Below, one piece after another: positions 1 to 11,842 of a DNA stretch of 64,000 nucleotides. The notes under the pieces were generated by a model, which was not told the origin of the DNA, did not search any database, and was given only the letters and a program-made list of their open reading frames with translations. Source of the DNA: Polytrichum commune (taxonomy: Eukaryota > Streptophyta > Polytrichopsida > Polytrichales > Polytrichaceae); assembly GCA_950295325.1 (NCBI GenBank), contig OX485807.1:43182440-43246439 (forward strand). The letters run 5' to 3'. Every line of letters starts with the position of its first letter. Position 1 is the stretch's first letter. Position numbers and translations under genes: made by a program.

Positions 1-4
1 TTAC

Positions 5-3000
5 CTCACTAACTGCAGCTCCGTAGAGAAGATACTCTCTCGGGGGCGGTGCCCAAAGCTCATGAGATTGTAAGTCGATGTTCGTGCTTCTAGCCTGGAT
101 ACAAGATGAGAGCAAACAAGGTCAAAATTACTGTTCTCCTCAATCTTTCCATTATCTTCGACATGCATACATCAAAGATGAATTAGCACAAGAATCGACA
201 TCAAGGGTGACGGACTGGCGCCATGCCCTGAACTTTCTATCTTCATTTTGAATAGCCAGCACCCGAACTATTTGTTTTTAATTGGGGTAATGAAGCATCC
301 CTGTGAAACAAAGGGTTCCATGGAATTGTACCGTGAGACATAGGGTTTCCCATGGGACTCTGCCATCAGGCTGTGCCTGGACAAGCTTCTCTTTCACCGG
401 CAACAGCCGTTGGACCAAAACAGCACAACATTTCTGCACTGCCGCACATGTCCCCTCCGAGGTTGTGCTTCCTCCGTCAACAGTCGTGTTCGGTAGACTC
501 AGGGTGTCATTTTGAACGACCCGGATTTTTGATACCAACTCCAAGCTCTGCTCCTGCAATCACATCGCCTCAATTCAATGAGGAAACCCCATTCCAAGCT
601 CACTCACCGAAAAACGTCTCTCCACATCTGCATATAGATTTATGTTTGGAATAACTTGAGCTCCTTTCTCACGTGGTCACTCACTTGCATCGGCTCCTTG
701 ACAATGCAAATGGTTTGATATTGCATAGCATCACAGGCCTGAGGGGTAAAGCATGTTCTAAGATGTGTTATAAAACTATCTTTCCTAGGGCTACTTGAGG
801 ACTATCACACAAGAGATGTTGTGAAACCATCAAAGGATCACATCCATACGGTTAGATGTGGACCACGTTGAGAAAATTGATATGATTGGTTAAAATCACA
901 GATATTAGTGTGACGCTGTGAAAATAGCTTTTGGGATGTGAGCACTTCGTGAGGTATAGAGTATAACCTATCATGAAATTATACGATCAAGCTTTCGGAT
1001 GTGACAACAATTTCAATAGAGACCTCTGGGAGAAAACATTGCTAAACATACTTAGTTCCCAAACATTCGAGATGGAGAGTCTCATCTTGGGATGTTTGGG
1101 CAATTCAGGGTTAACTGAATACAAATATTTGCAATCTTGGTTATGAATTTTCTGCTTAGACTCACCTTTGTGCAAAGAGGACTCAGAGAGTATGCAATCA
1201 CTTGTCTCACTTTCGTGTGCAACCCTTGCCCCATTTCCACTCCCTCAACCTCCGCAACAATGGAACCATCTTCAAAAATGCTGACAGTGGCCCTCCTGCC
1301 AAGTTTCAAGCACCCATACACGGAGGTGACCATCGCCACTCCTCGCTTCAGCCACCTGCTTTGCAGATTGAACCTATCAACTTCCTTTTCGCGCTCAATC
1401 AGTTTCGTACGATCCTTGAGCTGGTTCCAAATCGAATCCAATGTGAAGGCGTTCGCATCGCCCACTGCCTGCTCTCCATACAGCAGGGTTATACTCTGGT
1501 GGCTGTGCAGATTTTCTTCCCGAACTTTGTTTCCACTCATTCCCAAGAATGCTGCCACATGGTCTTGCACGGTGTCAGCCATGGCGGAGCCTTGCAAGTC
1601 TCCGGGGGCTCGCACTGCTCCCTTCGGAACGTTGTTGGTCTTGAAAATTGTGAAGGTGGCATCAAAACTGCCCACATTGTATTTCTTGATGGGTGCCTCA
1701 ATTGCCCGTGGCAGCATTGCGCTGATATCTGGATGCCATCCACCCTCGATCTGAACGTCTACCTTCAAGGCTGTGATCTTCCCTGTCTTGTTGAATCCAA
1801 CTTTGTACTTCGTCCTGATTGGGCTTCGACCACCGACCATGTGCATGTCCGTGTTTCGGTCCAGAGATACTCGCACCGGCCTTCGCAACTTGTACGCAGC
1901 CAATGCGACTGCAATAGCAAACTGCAAGTATAACCATATCTACTGTTTAAGGACTACACATAATTTGAGGTTTCTTCAGAAGATTGAAGAATTCAAACCA
2001 GAACTGAGATTTGTAAACAATGATGAAGATGTGAAGGCATTCAAGATCTCACAATTCCGTTCCTTAGTGCTTTGCCACCGAATCCGCCACCAAGTCGCCG
2101 TGTGATGACACGCACATTGTGTATGGGCAAATTCAGGCACATTGCTACTGTTCGTTGTAAAAGTTCCGGGTTCTGAGTTGAGGCGTAGATTGTGATGCAC
2201 CCATCTTCATCAGGGATAGCCAGAAATGTCTGAGTCTCCATGTAGAAATGGTATTGCGTGGGTGTCAATACCTGAACATCAATTAGGTCGTGGATTATAC
2301 ATTGCTGTCAGTGCAGGGTTGAAAAAACCAGAGAATCTGGAAAATCACATGAGGAATCATAGTGATGACCACCGCTCAGTCTGCATCAATCTATCTCACT
2401 GAAGCCTTTACTTACCTCTCCTTCGAGCTGAAATTCGGCGTCGGCAAAACCTTTTTCGATGTCCCCAGCTAGACACACCCCAGGAGGTGATGGGTGTATT
2501 GAATTGCGCGCAATGGCGTCATCGAGATTCATTATAGGGGATCCAATGCTTTTGTCATAGTCCACCTTGACCTTCCCAACTGCAATTCTTGCGTTGTCAT
2601 ATGTATCTGCGACCTGTTACAAGTGCACGATCCATTATGTTGCAGAATTCAACAATTACAGGACCAGTCACCACAACGAATCTCAGTTGAAAAACTCAAC
2701 ATTCAGGCATTAAAGACTTCTTACAAACATGGTGGAGGGATGTTTTTAACTTACCACAACTCCAATTGGCTCGGTGACGTAGTTCACAGCGTCCTCAGCA
2801 AACAATGGTTCACTGTAATCAATCCAAGGGTTATAATATCCGACATTTTTTCCACCTTCGGGGATGTCACGAACGGAGACGTAATCAACAGCACCTTCGG
2901 ACTGCAAGGCTTCCTCGATGTCAACCCCATTCAGCTTTGCAAATGGCTCTGTGCTCATCACGAATGCGGCATGGAGGCAACTTGGAGGCGAAGGAATGTC

Positions 3001-6000
3001 GTCGACATACACAGCCTCTCCTGCAAAAGGACGTGTTCAATTTCTTAACACATGTCGACGGAGAAAGGTCTATTGCTTACTCATAAATTCTTGTTTGAGA
3101 AGTGTCATGGGTCTGCTCACCTTAATGAGCTCAACGGGAGTTTCTTGAACAGCATGAGGATGTAAGCTAACCGAGACTTCTTGAGATTATTTTGACAAAA
3201 TGCAAGAAGATCCACCTCATGCAGAGAAATTGAGCTGCAGTCCCTGATTAAACGTACCGGACGCTTGAAGCTGGGAGGCAACCTTCGACAGGGGTAGCGA
3301 CACAGGGTAATGCTCATCCGTGACCGTCATGATTTGTTTGCCGACATGTGGGCACTGCAAAATTCAGCAACCTCACAGTTAGGCCTGGCCACCACTCAAT
3401 GCTTTCCTACCTTGCACATACTAGACTATCATTGTGGAACTAAGGGCCCATATAAGATGGAACCTTTTGAAGAAAAAGTCAATCTCCTATCGGTTGTTGG
3501 TTTATTTAACAATGCGAACCTCTCGCAGGTGAACTTGATCCAATATGAGATGATTCCCTGTAGCGAGTAGGGAAAAAAACTCCCAAGTAGGTTGGTCATT
3601 ATAACACATAACCGATCGCCGATTCAAGCGCAGAAGAGTTATCAGAACTTGTCATAATTTGTCATTCATGGAGGCGCAACATCATCTGTAACTTCCAGAT
3701 TTTGTCCATGAGGCGATCAGTTATGATTGATGCCCAAATCTTTCCATCCACTCTCCTCTCGTTGGTTATTTAGTTTTTGAATGCTCGAGATTGGAAGAGC
3801 GTTGCCAAGTACATACAAGAGAGCACCGACCTTTTTCAAAAGGACTTCTCCTTTGCACTAGCGCAATCATCACAAGTTTGCAATTGAGCCCCAGTGGCCC
3901 TCCAATACATACACTTTTGTCACGCTGTGGATCCCTTGTTTTTGTTTCCTGTCTAAATCTTCTTGGTACGGGAGAGGAATCGTAGTGCCAATGAATCGAA
4001 ACAGGGGACCTAACCATAAACAAGACACCCATTAGAACACATGACAGTGAAATTACTCACCACAGATGCAGGAACCACATCGGGTTCACTCGACACAAGT
4101 GGATTGAGAAACTCAAACAAGAATGCCACAGCCAAGCTGACACGAAACTCTGCCTTGGTCGTCCCTGCGCGAGGGACAATCTCCTTCTTCAGCAGCTCAA
4201 CACATTCCAACACCAATTGAGGGGTTAACAGCTTGCCCGTGAGATGCTTCTCCACTCTCACTGCGCGGATCGCATGTTTGGTCCCGAACGCACCAAACGC
4301 AAGACGCACACTCCCAATCACACAGTTTTCTTGCTGCTTCGAATGAGCCCCGGACACAAGTTGGGCCAAGAAGGCTGCATTTGCGTACGAAACAGCGTTG
4401 CCGAAAGGCCTCGGTGCTCCTCGGAAAGTCTTGAATATAGTTCTGCCGGAATTCGACCCTCGAACCGACTGACCCAGTGGCACAAAGACAGATTGCAGCA
4501 GACTGAACTCATCCAGTGCACCTTTAGAGAGAAATTCCTCCAGGGTTAAGTTAGATACACTGTGAGTTCCAGAACCTTCATGACTTCCCACAGTGACAAC
4601 TTTCACAGAGGCACCTGCACCAAGAAGAATGGTGGCGAGGTCGGACTCGAATGCGAGTTGTTGGGCCATCACAAGGTTGCCTCCGATGCTTCCCCAGTTG
4701 CGGACATGTCCGGCCGCGAGCTTCTTCAAGTGGTCAGCTAGCGCTTGCGCCACCGGCTCATCCTTGCTCGGGCCAGATTCCTCCAGAAGGTCGATGAACT
4801 CTGCGATTTTGGTCGCTGCACCGACCTCCAGACCTCCGGAGCATCTTTGTACCGCCAGAAGCTCAGGAATCTGCGAAATCCATGTGACACAAGTATTGGT
4901 GAATAAAAAAAGCCATAACAATTGAACTGCACCGCCGAAAATCATCAATATTGAACCGTGTGTGATATGGGTATCAAAACTTCACGTTATGTAAACACAT
5001 TTTCTACGTTGAAATCTTAAACAAGGATTTCGAAGGTTGATGAGCAACTGGTGCATGATTGTTGCATGATTCGTGGAGAAAATTCCATTGCCAAAACCTT
5101 CCAAGCATCGTTGGTATTTGGCATTGTTACAAATGCGTGCAACAAATGTAAGAACGACACAGGCGCGTTTGTTGAGCGGATGTCCTTGCGATGGGTTTAC
5201 ATTATCTTCAATTGGTTCCAGGAAGACAACACCTTTGTTGCAAATGAGTATTCCTACTTTGAGATAACCAAAAAACCCTCATGTTGCAATTCAATTGTTG
5301 CAATGACCCAAAAGTGTAGTAGTGATGATATATGAGTATTCACCTGGCTGATGTCCACGAAAACCTGGGGGGGCATGTCTTTGTAAATGCCAGAGCCGGT
5401 GTTTCCCACGACCAACTTCGTTTTGTGAATGCCATATCTCTCTTTAGTCACCTTCAACGCCGCACCCACTTCCGCCAAACTGCTGGCACTCACCCACGCA
5501 CGCTCTTCCTTGGTACCCTCCCCATGCCGGATGAACCTCATGGCCAAACTTGAACCCTCTGACTCCACCTCAGATTCTCTGGAATTCTTGTGTTGCAGCC
5601 GAGATTCCAGCTCCTCGATCAGGAACTTGGGAAACTCGGGATCCGCACTGGGGTCGTAAGCCGGCAGCTTCGAAGGATGCGCCTCAGATTTGTTTCCCCA
5701 ACAAGTGTTGAGCCCCAAATCCTCCAGGTCCACATCGGATGCGAAGGATTTGCACACGTCGAGGATGGGTCGGTACCCTGTGCATCGACAGATGTTGCCT
5801 CCGATGGCTCGCTCCAGCTTCTCTGCGGTGGGACCTGTGCAGTGTGATTTGGTGGTTGATTCGTTGGTATGGCTGGATCCATCTGCTTTGGGTGAAGTTT
5901 GATTCTTCTGTTGCTCCTCCTGATCGTGTTTGAGGCATCCGTAGATGGCCATGGTCATGCCTGGAGTGCAGAAACCGCATTGCGTTGCGTGGAAGGCCGA

Positions 6001-7339
6001 GAATCGCTTGTGGATTGCGTGCAGGCCGTCCCTTTGGTTACCCAGACCTTCGGTGGTGGTGATGGCGCAGCCATCGATGGAGCATAGGAGCACCAAACAT
6101 GAGTTGACGGTGCTGACCTTCACTTCCTTCGTCTCTGGATTGTACTTCGTGAGCGCCACCACACATGCCCCACAACCACCTGCATCTCATGGGAATCATC
6201 ATTGCCACAAGAGTTCAGTTGCAAATTGCAATGCGTAGAATGTTGCATCGAATGGACTCAAGGTTACACGGTTTTGAATCTATAGCACTCGGGGTAAAAT
6301 TGCAACTCCTTCGAGGAAACAATGTGAAGGTGGCCCCCGAAAACTCGTGGAAGGGACTAAATATCACAAGATTTCGAATTTTCAGCACTCAGGCAAAATA
6401 TTAAGATTCTAAAACCTATAAAACTGTGCCCAGAAAACTCGTACAAGGATTCTTAGCAGAAGTAGCTGCGAATTTGAGGTCAAAAGTGACAGAAGCTAAG
6501 ATTGGCTGTTTCGGAAGTGGCGCCAGCTGAGTTCATGATTTCAAATCTGTAGCACGGAAGGAGACTGAAACTTCTTCCGGAAATTACACAAAGATGACAC
6601 TCAGGTTAAATGTGTTAAAACTAAGGTAGGATGCATCGAAAGCTGCGCGAGCTGGGTTGATGATTGCGAATCTCTAGCACTAAGGGACAAGACCATTTCT
6701 TTTATCAGGAAATGATGCGAAGATGACACAGAAAACACAAGCAAGAATTTTTAGCATAAGTGGCTGCAGATTTGAGGTAAAAAGTGACAAATCTAAGGCT
6801 GGCTGGCTCTGTTTCGGAAGCTGCGCGAACTGGGTTTGATGGTTTCGATCTATAGCACTAAAGCCAAATACAACTTCGTCAGGATGCAACATCTTTAAAG
6901 ATGACCCAAAAAATAAAATTAAAAGAAAAATCTTAGAAAAAAAAGACGGTGCAAGGATTCATAGCAGTATCAGCTGCAAAGTTGAGGTCAAAAGTGACAA
7001 AATCTAAAGTCAGCTATTTCGAATCAGAACGCAGCGTTGAGTGGCAGAGCATAGAGAACCAGGAAACGCTTGCAGGGATTCTTAGCAGAAGTCGCTGCAA
7101 ACTTCAAACTTCAAAGAAACCTGGGGTTGGCTGTTTCGAAGGGTTGATGATTTCTGTGAGTTTGTTTATCGATTACCTTCGCCGCACCCTCTCTTGGTGC
7201 CTTTGAAAGGCGTCTCCGCACGGATGAAGGAGAGAAGGGTAGTGGCTGGATCCACAAATGGCAGCTCCACTCGCCGACCGTTCAAAGCAAATACCAATGG
7301 CTTCACCGAAACGCTCGAATCTGTAGTAGGCCGCCCCAT
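5..7339 (-). CDS. Aldehyde oxidase (molybdenum hydroxylase), copy A, 3' end outside window
   Basis: Enzymes of this family oxidise aldehydes to acids in the cytosol; in plants the substrates include abscisic and indole-3-acetaldehyde. Splice-consistent minus-strand exons are 7339-7177, 6179-5344, 4870-4061, 3354-3258, 3020-2755, 2613-2416, 2271-2053, 1921-1166, 553-332 and 94-5. They give 1219 codons with phases that all match. The ATG at 7339 is preceded by an in-frame TAG. The first 2Fe-2S ligands are C52, C57, C60 and C82, and the second are C122, C125, C185 and C187. The FAD domain (exon 3) has GGNLVMAQ. The molybdopterin part shows QASGEAVYVDDIP, FYMETQ, RRLGGGFGGK and VEMGQGLHTKV. The final exons lie to the left of the window. 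It has no XDH-type NAD region that I can see, so I call it AO rather than xanthine dehydrogenase. It differs from copy B at 17 residues, all in exons 5-9. Confidence 0.93.
6225..7155. repeat. Imperfect repeats filling AO intron 1 (copy A)
   Basis: Intron 1 of the AO gene (6180-7176) contains about five diverged copies of a block. The block begins near 'ggattcttagcagaagt', continues with 'gctgcaaatttgaggtcaaaagtgaca', then a 'ggctgtttcggaag' part, and ends near 'tctatagcactaa'. The clearest copies start near 6450, 6750, 6955 and 7075, with a partial one at 6225-6290. Spacing is irregular. No open frame runs through them. Confidence 0.7.
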
Positions 7340-8202
7340 TTTCGATCCCTACCCTCACTTCGACTACAACCAAATTGTGCAGCTTGCCACCAGCAACGTT
7401 AACTACCGACTTGCAGCAACTCAGCAGCTTTGGGGGATCAGTTGTAGTTCACCAAAACCTAGCTCTGCTCGCACCACAGGTCAAACCTCCAATTTCTTTA
7501 GCAACAACCCCACTCCATGCTTTCAGTTCTTCAATCCTGCAAACCCAAAAGCGCGCTCAAACTCATCGTCTGCAACTCAGCATGGGCTAACTCCACAGTC
7601 CACGGTCAGCTTGAGAATCCCTCGATTCCAGCAGCTCCTACAGCAGAACTCCCTGCATGCGATCTGCAAGCACGTGGTTAAGCTAGCTGATCTTGAGCAC
7701 TCTGGAGTCTGCACTCACCTCAATCCTTGGGCTTCATAGACTAAAACTTATGCTCAAACTCTACAGGATCCATCCCCAAGAAATCCCCCGGACACCAGAA
7801 TTCACCCTGTCACCTATAAACTCACCAAATCCTGCTGAAAGCCCTTGAGATTGATGCAGGAACTGACACAAGTCATAGTATGTACTTCAAAGTCCTGATC
7901 CGAACTGCCACGATCTAGTAAACTTATATTCCACCAATTCCCCCCTCCACAATTCATTCCAGGAACTCTGTAGCAGCCATTTGTAGCCCTTCAGCTTAAC
8001 CCAGATACAGCACGGTGAAAATTCCGAATATTCATGTCAATCTATACTATTTACGGCAGAAACAGTGCAGGCAGTCGACAACGAAGCTACATGCATCACT
8101 GCACTGTATATTGTATTTTTAGTGTCACCAATTCATTTTGTCTTGTTCAATACTCATTGTAAACCGGCCCTGCAGTGATTTCAACACTTAATGCAAACCT
8201 AA
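7340..8202. other. AO 5' flank, copy A
   Basis: This is the upstream region of the copy A AO gene, up to the PIF/Harbinger insertion. An open frame of 181 codons on the plus strand (7194-7739) overlaps antisense to exon 1 and shows no recognisable domain. I see no clear TATA box at a good distance from the ATG. Identity with copy B is complete to about 7983 and then drops to roughly 12 differences in 215 bases. Confidence 0.5.
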
Positions 8203-8223
8203 GAGTGTCCCCACCAGCGGAGG

Positions 8224-8229
8224 TATAAA
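8224..8229 (+). promoter_or_regulatory. TATA-like box near the element's left end
   Basis: TATAAA lies about 20 bases inside the left inverted repeat and about 195 bases before the ATG at 8423. It is suitably placed to drive the ORF1-like gene, but this is inferred from position only. Confidence 0.35.
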
Positions 8230-8422
8230 GCGGTTGAACGGCACTCTTGGACGCCCGGGTGCCCGGGACGCCAAGTTGCAACGTCCACCAGTCGACGCTA
8301 ACGCCATAAAGGGTGCCGGGTCGGGCATTTGGGAGGAGTTCTTCGGGTATATTGGCCTCGGGTACCGTGCTCGCCCCGCCAACGCCATCCGGCAGTTTAC
8401 CTTTTCTTGGACTTATTCCACC

Positions 8423-9694
8423 ATGTCAGGACGGGGGGGGGGGGATGTACCTGCAACAGGTGGGAGGACCAGGAAGGGCAGGAACTTCTGCCCGGAGGAG
8501 GAAGAACAGTGCTGCCGAAGTTTTATGCATACTTCGACAGACTCCAGGAGAGGGATAGGGCAGAAGAATGCACATTTTTGGATCAATGTAGCAACTCACT
8601 ATGCTAGGCACAAACCAGAGGGAGGAGCTGATCGTCCTGCTAGGTCTCTAGAGACTAAATGGTCCGACATCAAGCAATCTGTCGCCAAGTTCTGTGGTTG
8701 CTATCAGTCAGTGAGAGATTTGAATGAGAGTGGGAAAAGTGAGGATGATTTCGTATTAGATGCTATGACCTTGTACAAGCAAAAATGTGGGAAGCCTTTT
8801 GTTCTAAAACATTGTTGGTTGTTGTTAAAGACATATCCTAGGTTTGCAGCAATATTTATGGGGAAGCGAAAGAGTCAAGGGTTAGATCCGCCCTCAAGAG
8901 AGGGGTTGCCTGTTGATCGTCGCGATCTGCTCTCCCCCGATGGCCAGGCCCCCTCCACCGAATCACCACCTGCACAGACAAGGCCACAGGGTGCTAAGTC
9001 TTCAAAAATGGAGCATGCACATGGTAAGGGTAAGGAGCAAGCTTTGCGTGCTAATGCAAAAGCTACAATCGACTTTGCTGCTGCTACATTGAAGAAAGCT
9101 GAGCAAATTGCTCAGCAAAATACATTTAGTTTGTTTATACTAGAAGATAAGAACATTACATGTGACCTTGCTAGACAGTGGCTCCATCTCCGCAGGACCC
9201 AAGAGCTTGCAAAGCTCAAGGCCCAAGTTGCTGCCGAGCAAGCTGCCGAGGTTGCTGCCTCCAACGTGCCTCTTCCTCCTCGCGTTGGAGTCTGCTCCTC
9301 CCCCAACAACACTTCTCCTGCACCTGCACCAACACAAACACAACACCAGGGGTTAGGGTTTAGGGATGCACCTGCACCAACACACACAATTCACCAAGGG
9401 TCAAGGTTTAGGGATTTGAATGAAGATGATGATGTTGATGATTGTGCCGAGCTGGATTGTGAGGATGATTCCTCTGACTTGTTTGGAGACAGGAGGAGGG
9501 TAGCTGATCTCAATGCATTTGGGAATGACTTCGGTCAATCAGCTTCAGATCGTGAGGAAGATTCGACCATCATCCTCAACTCTCAAACATACGACTTCGA
9601 AATTAACCCTCCCCCATCACAACGTCGACGCCTCTCTTGTGATCCTCATGATATGCATGCAAATCATGTCCAGTTTTGGACCTCTGGAATTTGA
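8423..9694 (+). CDS. Myb/SANT-like ORF1 protein of PIF/Harbinger element
   Basis: PIF/Harbinger elements usually carry a DNA-binding Myb-like ORF1 that works with the DDE transposase in the nucleus. I chose the ATG at 8423 (MSGRGGG), although the frame stays open from 8234, because the upstream part overlaps the terminal region and looks non-coding. The protein is about 423 residues. The N-terminal third has a trihelix/Myb-like pattern: a Trp- and Cys-rich stretch with 'FWINVATHYARHKP', 'RSLETKWSDIKQSVAKF' and 'CWLLLKTYPRF'. A basic linker follows, then an Ala/Lys helix-rich part ('AKATIDFAAATLKKAEQIAQQ') and an acidic tail with 'NEDDDVDDCAELD'. A run of 12 G (8433-8444) sits inside the frame. 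It has no introns and no partner transposase in the element. Confidence 0.72.
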   Translation: MSGRGGGDVPATGGRTRKGRNFCPEEEEQCCRSFMHTSTDSRRGIGQKNAHFWINVATHYARHKPEGGADRPARSLETKWSDIKQSVAKFCGCYQSVRDLNESGKSEDDFVLDAMTLYKQKCGKPFVLKHCWLLLKTYPRFAAIFMGKRKSQGLDPPSREGLPVDRRDLLSPDGQAPSTESPPAQTRPQGAKSSKMEHAHGKGKEQALRANAKATIDFAAATLKKAEQIAQQNTFSLFILEDKNITCDLARQWLHLRRTQELAKLKAQVAAEQAAEVAASNVPLPPRVGVCSSPNNTSPAPAPTQTQHQGLGFRDAPAPTHTIHQGSRFRDLNEDDDVDDCAELDCEDDSSDLFGDRRRVADLNAFGNDFGQSASDREEDSTIILNSQTYDFEINPPPSQRRRLSCDPHDMHANHVQFWTSGI

Positions 9695-9782
9695 GAAGAA
9701 TTCGCTAATAGGCATGTTTCCTCTCAACAAATTCACACACCCTCTGCTCACAATTCGTACTGTCGCGCACCTCTCCATGAGG

Positions 9783-10535
9783 AGTGCCCGAAACACCATG
9801 GGCACAAGGGGGACCCCGGAGTGACACCCGGGACTTGTGGCGCCGTTGGTGAGAGGGCCCAAGTGATCCTAGTGTGGGTGAGGGCCCCGGGCGTTGGGAA
9901 CGCCTCCCACCCACGGAGACTAGGAGGCACAAGGGTAAGGCCATGAGCTATGCGTAGCTCATGGCGTGGTGATTCTAGAATGCTCAAGAACACCTCAATC
10001 GGAGGTGTGAGCTAGGAGTTATGGCCATTTAAGTGGGGCGCTGTCCCGGGACAGCGCCCTGGTACTGCAGTGCCTGGGAGTGATTCCCGGGACTGCCAAG
10101 GTTCAAACAGGCATAACTTCGTCAATACTTGCCCAAATGGGGCAAGTGAGGAGTCCATCGGCATCTACGTGAAGCGTAGATGAAGATGGAGTGGTTGGTT
10201 GTTAAGATCAGACACCAAACAAGGAAGTTATGATGGTCTGAAGCTGCTAGGGGCTTCTAGGCCCAGCAGCTAAGGGAAAATGTCCACTTGGCCCCAACTC
10301 TTGGTAGAGAGACAAGAGGTCTCTTGACGGTGGGGTAGGGGTCCCGCGTAGAGTCCTAGAGGCTTATATGGGTGAGGTGGTGTGGCCTCACCCACCCGAG
10401 GCCGAACGGCAAGGCCTCCATGGGCTTTGGCCTATTGTGAGGCCATAGTTGCCTAGTATGGTTCGGGTTGTTGTAGTGTTGCTCCGGCAACGCGATGATC
10501 AACATAGGATTGGACTTCCATGGATGGAAGTCCAC
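9783..10535. repeat. GC-rich block packed with short perfect hairpins
   Basis: At least nine inverted repeats lie within about 750 bases. They are 9784-9805 (stem 6), 9890-9904 (stem 6, loop 3), 9941-9964 (stem 10, loop 4), 10036-10059 (24-bp perfect palindrome centred on CCCGGG), 10162-10182 (stem 8), 10308-10324 (stem 6), 10369-10394 (stem 9), 10398-10418 (stem 6) and 10512-10533 (stem 9, loop 4). There is no coding potential. The base composition is far more GC-rich than its surroundings, so it may be a fragment of another element captured inside the PIF/Harbinger element. Confidence 0.65.
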
Positions 10536-11319
10536 ATTGGGGAAATGGGTTACCGATTAAGGGGTGAGTCCCGAAAGCAAAGTAGGAGGGTTGGTTCCCT
10601 CCTATGAACTATTGGTCCGGGGTAAGAGGAGCTATCCATTAGCATGGCGGAATGCGAAGGGTTAGCGACTCGTAACCTTTGCTAGAATTGAAAATTGGCA
10701 AGATTATTAAGGGACCTAGCATGGGTTGCGACACGTACACACCTCAACCCTCATGGTTGCAGGGTTTAGGTAGTAGGATTTAGGAATGTCAGTAGCTTTT
10801 GCACTTAGGACTGTAACTCAATGATTTCAAACACATCATTTGAATTTGTCCACATTGGAGTGTATTCTGTGTTGCTCTACTCATGTGCATTACTCTCTGC
10901 CTAATTCAATACCCTCTCAATCCACAAAGCCTTCTCTGCCTAATTCAATCACACAAAGCCCTCTGCCTAAACACAACTAACTCTCAACCTGATGCATTGT
11001 AACCTCAACCTGTTACTAATAAACTCTCAACCTGCTTTCAATTTAAGCCTCAACCTGCAAGGAAATTAACCCCTCAGCCTAAAGTCAAACCCTCAACCTT
11101 CAATCACACAAAGCCTCAGACTTAAGCAAACTAACTCTCAACCTGCAATATAATTAAGCCCTCAGCCTAAACACAATCACTCTCAACCTGATGCAATGTA
11201 ATTAAGCCCTGATGCTATGTAGCTCTCAACCTACTTTCAATTTAAGCCTCAACATGCAAGCAAATTAGTACACATCCTAAAGCAAATGAACAACCTTCAA
11301 CCACACAAAGCCCTCAGCC
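10536..11319. other. Non-coding, degenerate 'CTCAACCTG' repeats
   Basis: No gene is seen. From about 10900 the sequence is dominated by degenerate short motifs such as 'ctcaacctg', 'aagccctcagcct' and 'atgcaatgtaattaagcc', which merge into the cleaner tandem array to the right. Confidence 0.6.
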
Positions 11320-11810
11320 TAAACTAAACCCACTCTCAACGTGATGCAATGTAATTAAGCCATGTTGCTATGTATCTCTCAACCTGCTTTTAACATAATT
11401 ACTTACACAATCACTCTAAACCTGATGCAATGTAATTAAGCCTTGATGCTATGTATCTCTCAACATGCTTTCATGTTAAGCCTCAACTTGCAAGCAAATT
11501 AATACACAGCCTAAAGCAAATGAACAACCTTCAACCACACAAAGCCCTCAGCCTAAACTAGGACCCACTCTCAACCTGATGCAATGTAATTAAGCCCTGA
11601 TGCTATGTATCTCTCAACCTGCTTTCAACATAATCACTCACACAATCACTCTCAACCTGATGCAATGTAATTAAGCCCTGATGCTATGTATCTCTCAACC
11701 TGCTTTTAACATAATCACTCACACAATCACTCTCAACCTGATACAATGTAATTAAGCTGATGCTATGTATCTCTCAATCTGCTATGTATATCTCAACCAT
11801 CCCCACAGAA
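11320..11810. repeat. Tandem repeat, unit about 81 bp
   Basis: Units beginning 'actctcaacctgatg' start at 11331, 11413, 11567, 11648 and 11729. Spacing is 81-82 bases between neighbouring units, and one diverged stretch lies between 11470 and 11566. The units contain 'atgcaatgtaattaagcc' and 'gctatgtatctctcaacctg'. Confidence 0.85.
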
Positions 11811-11842
11811 TAAATGAGCCAAGACAAAGAAAAAAAATAAAG

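Noticed and set aside
1137-1933. Open frames of 205 and 243 codons on the plus strand (and their copies at 30409-31205)
   Set aside because: They are antisense to AO exon 8, which has full family motifs and matching splice sites.
5-7339. Xanthine dehydrogenase instead of aldehyde oxidase
   Set aside because: The Fe-S and molybdopterin motifs are shared, but I do not see the XDH-type NAD-binding stretch in the FAD domain, and the sequence reads like plant AO throughout. A phylogeny would settle it.
7194-7739. 181-codon plus-strand open frame beside the AO gene
   Set aside because: It overlaps AO exon 1 in antisense, has no recognisable domain, and is open only by composition.
8234-8422. N-terminal extension of the ORF1 protein
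   Set aside because: It lies in the element's terminal region over the TATA-like box, and the sequence does not look like protein. The ATG at 8423 is the better start.
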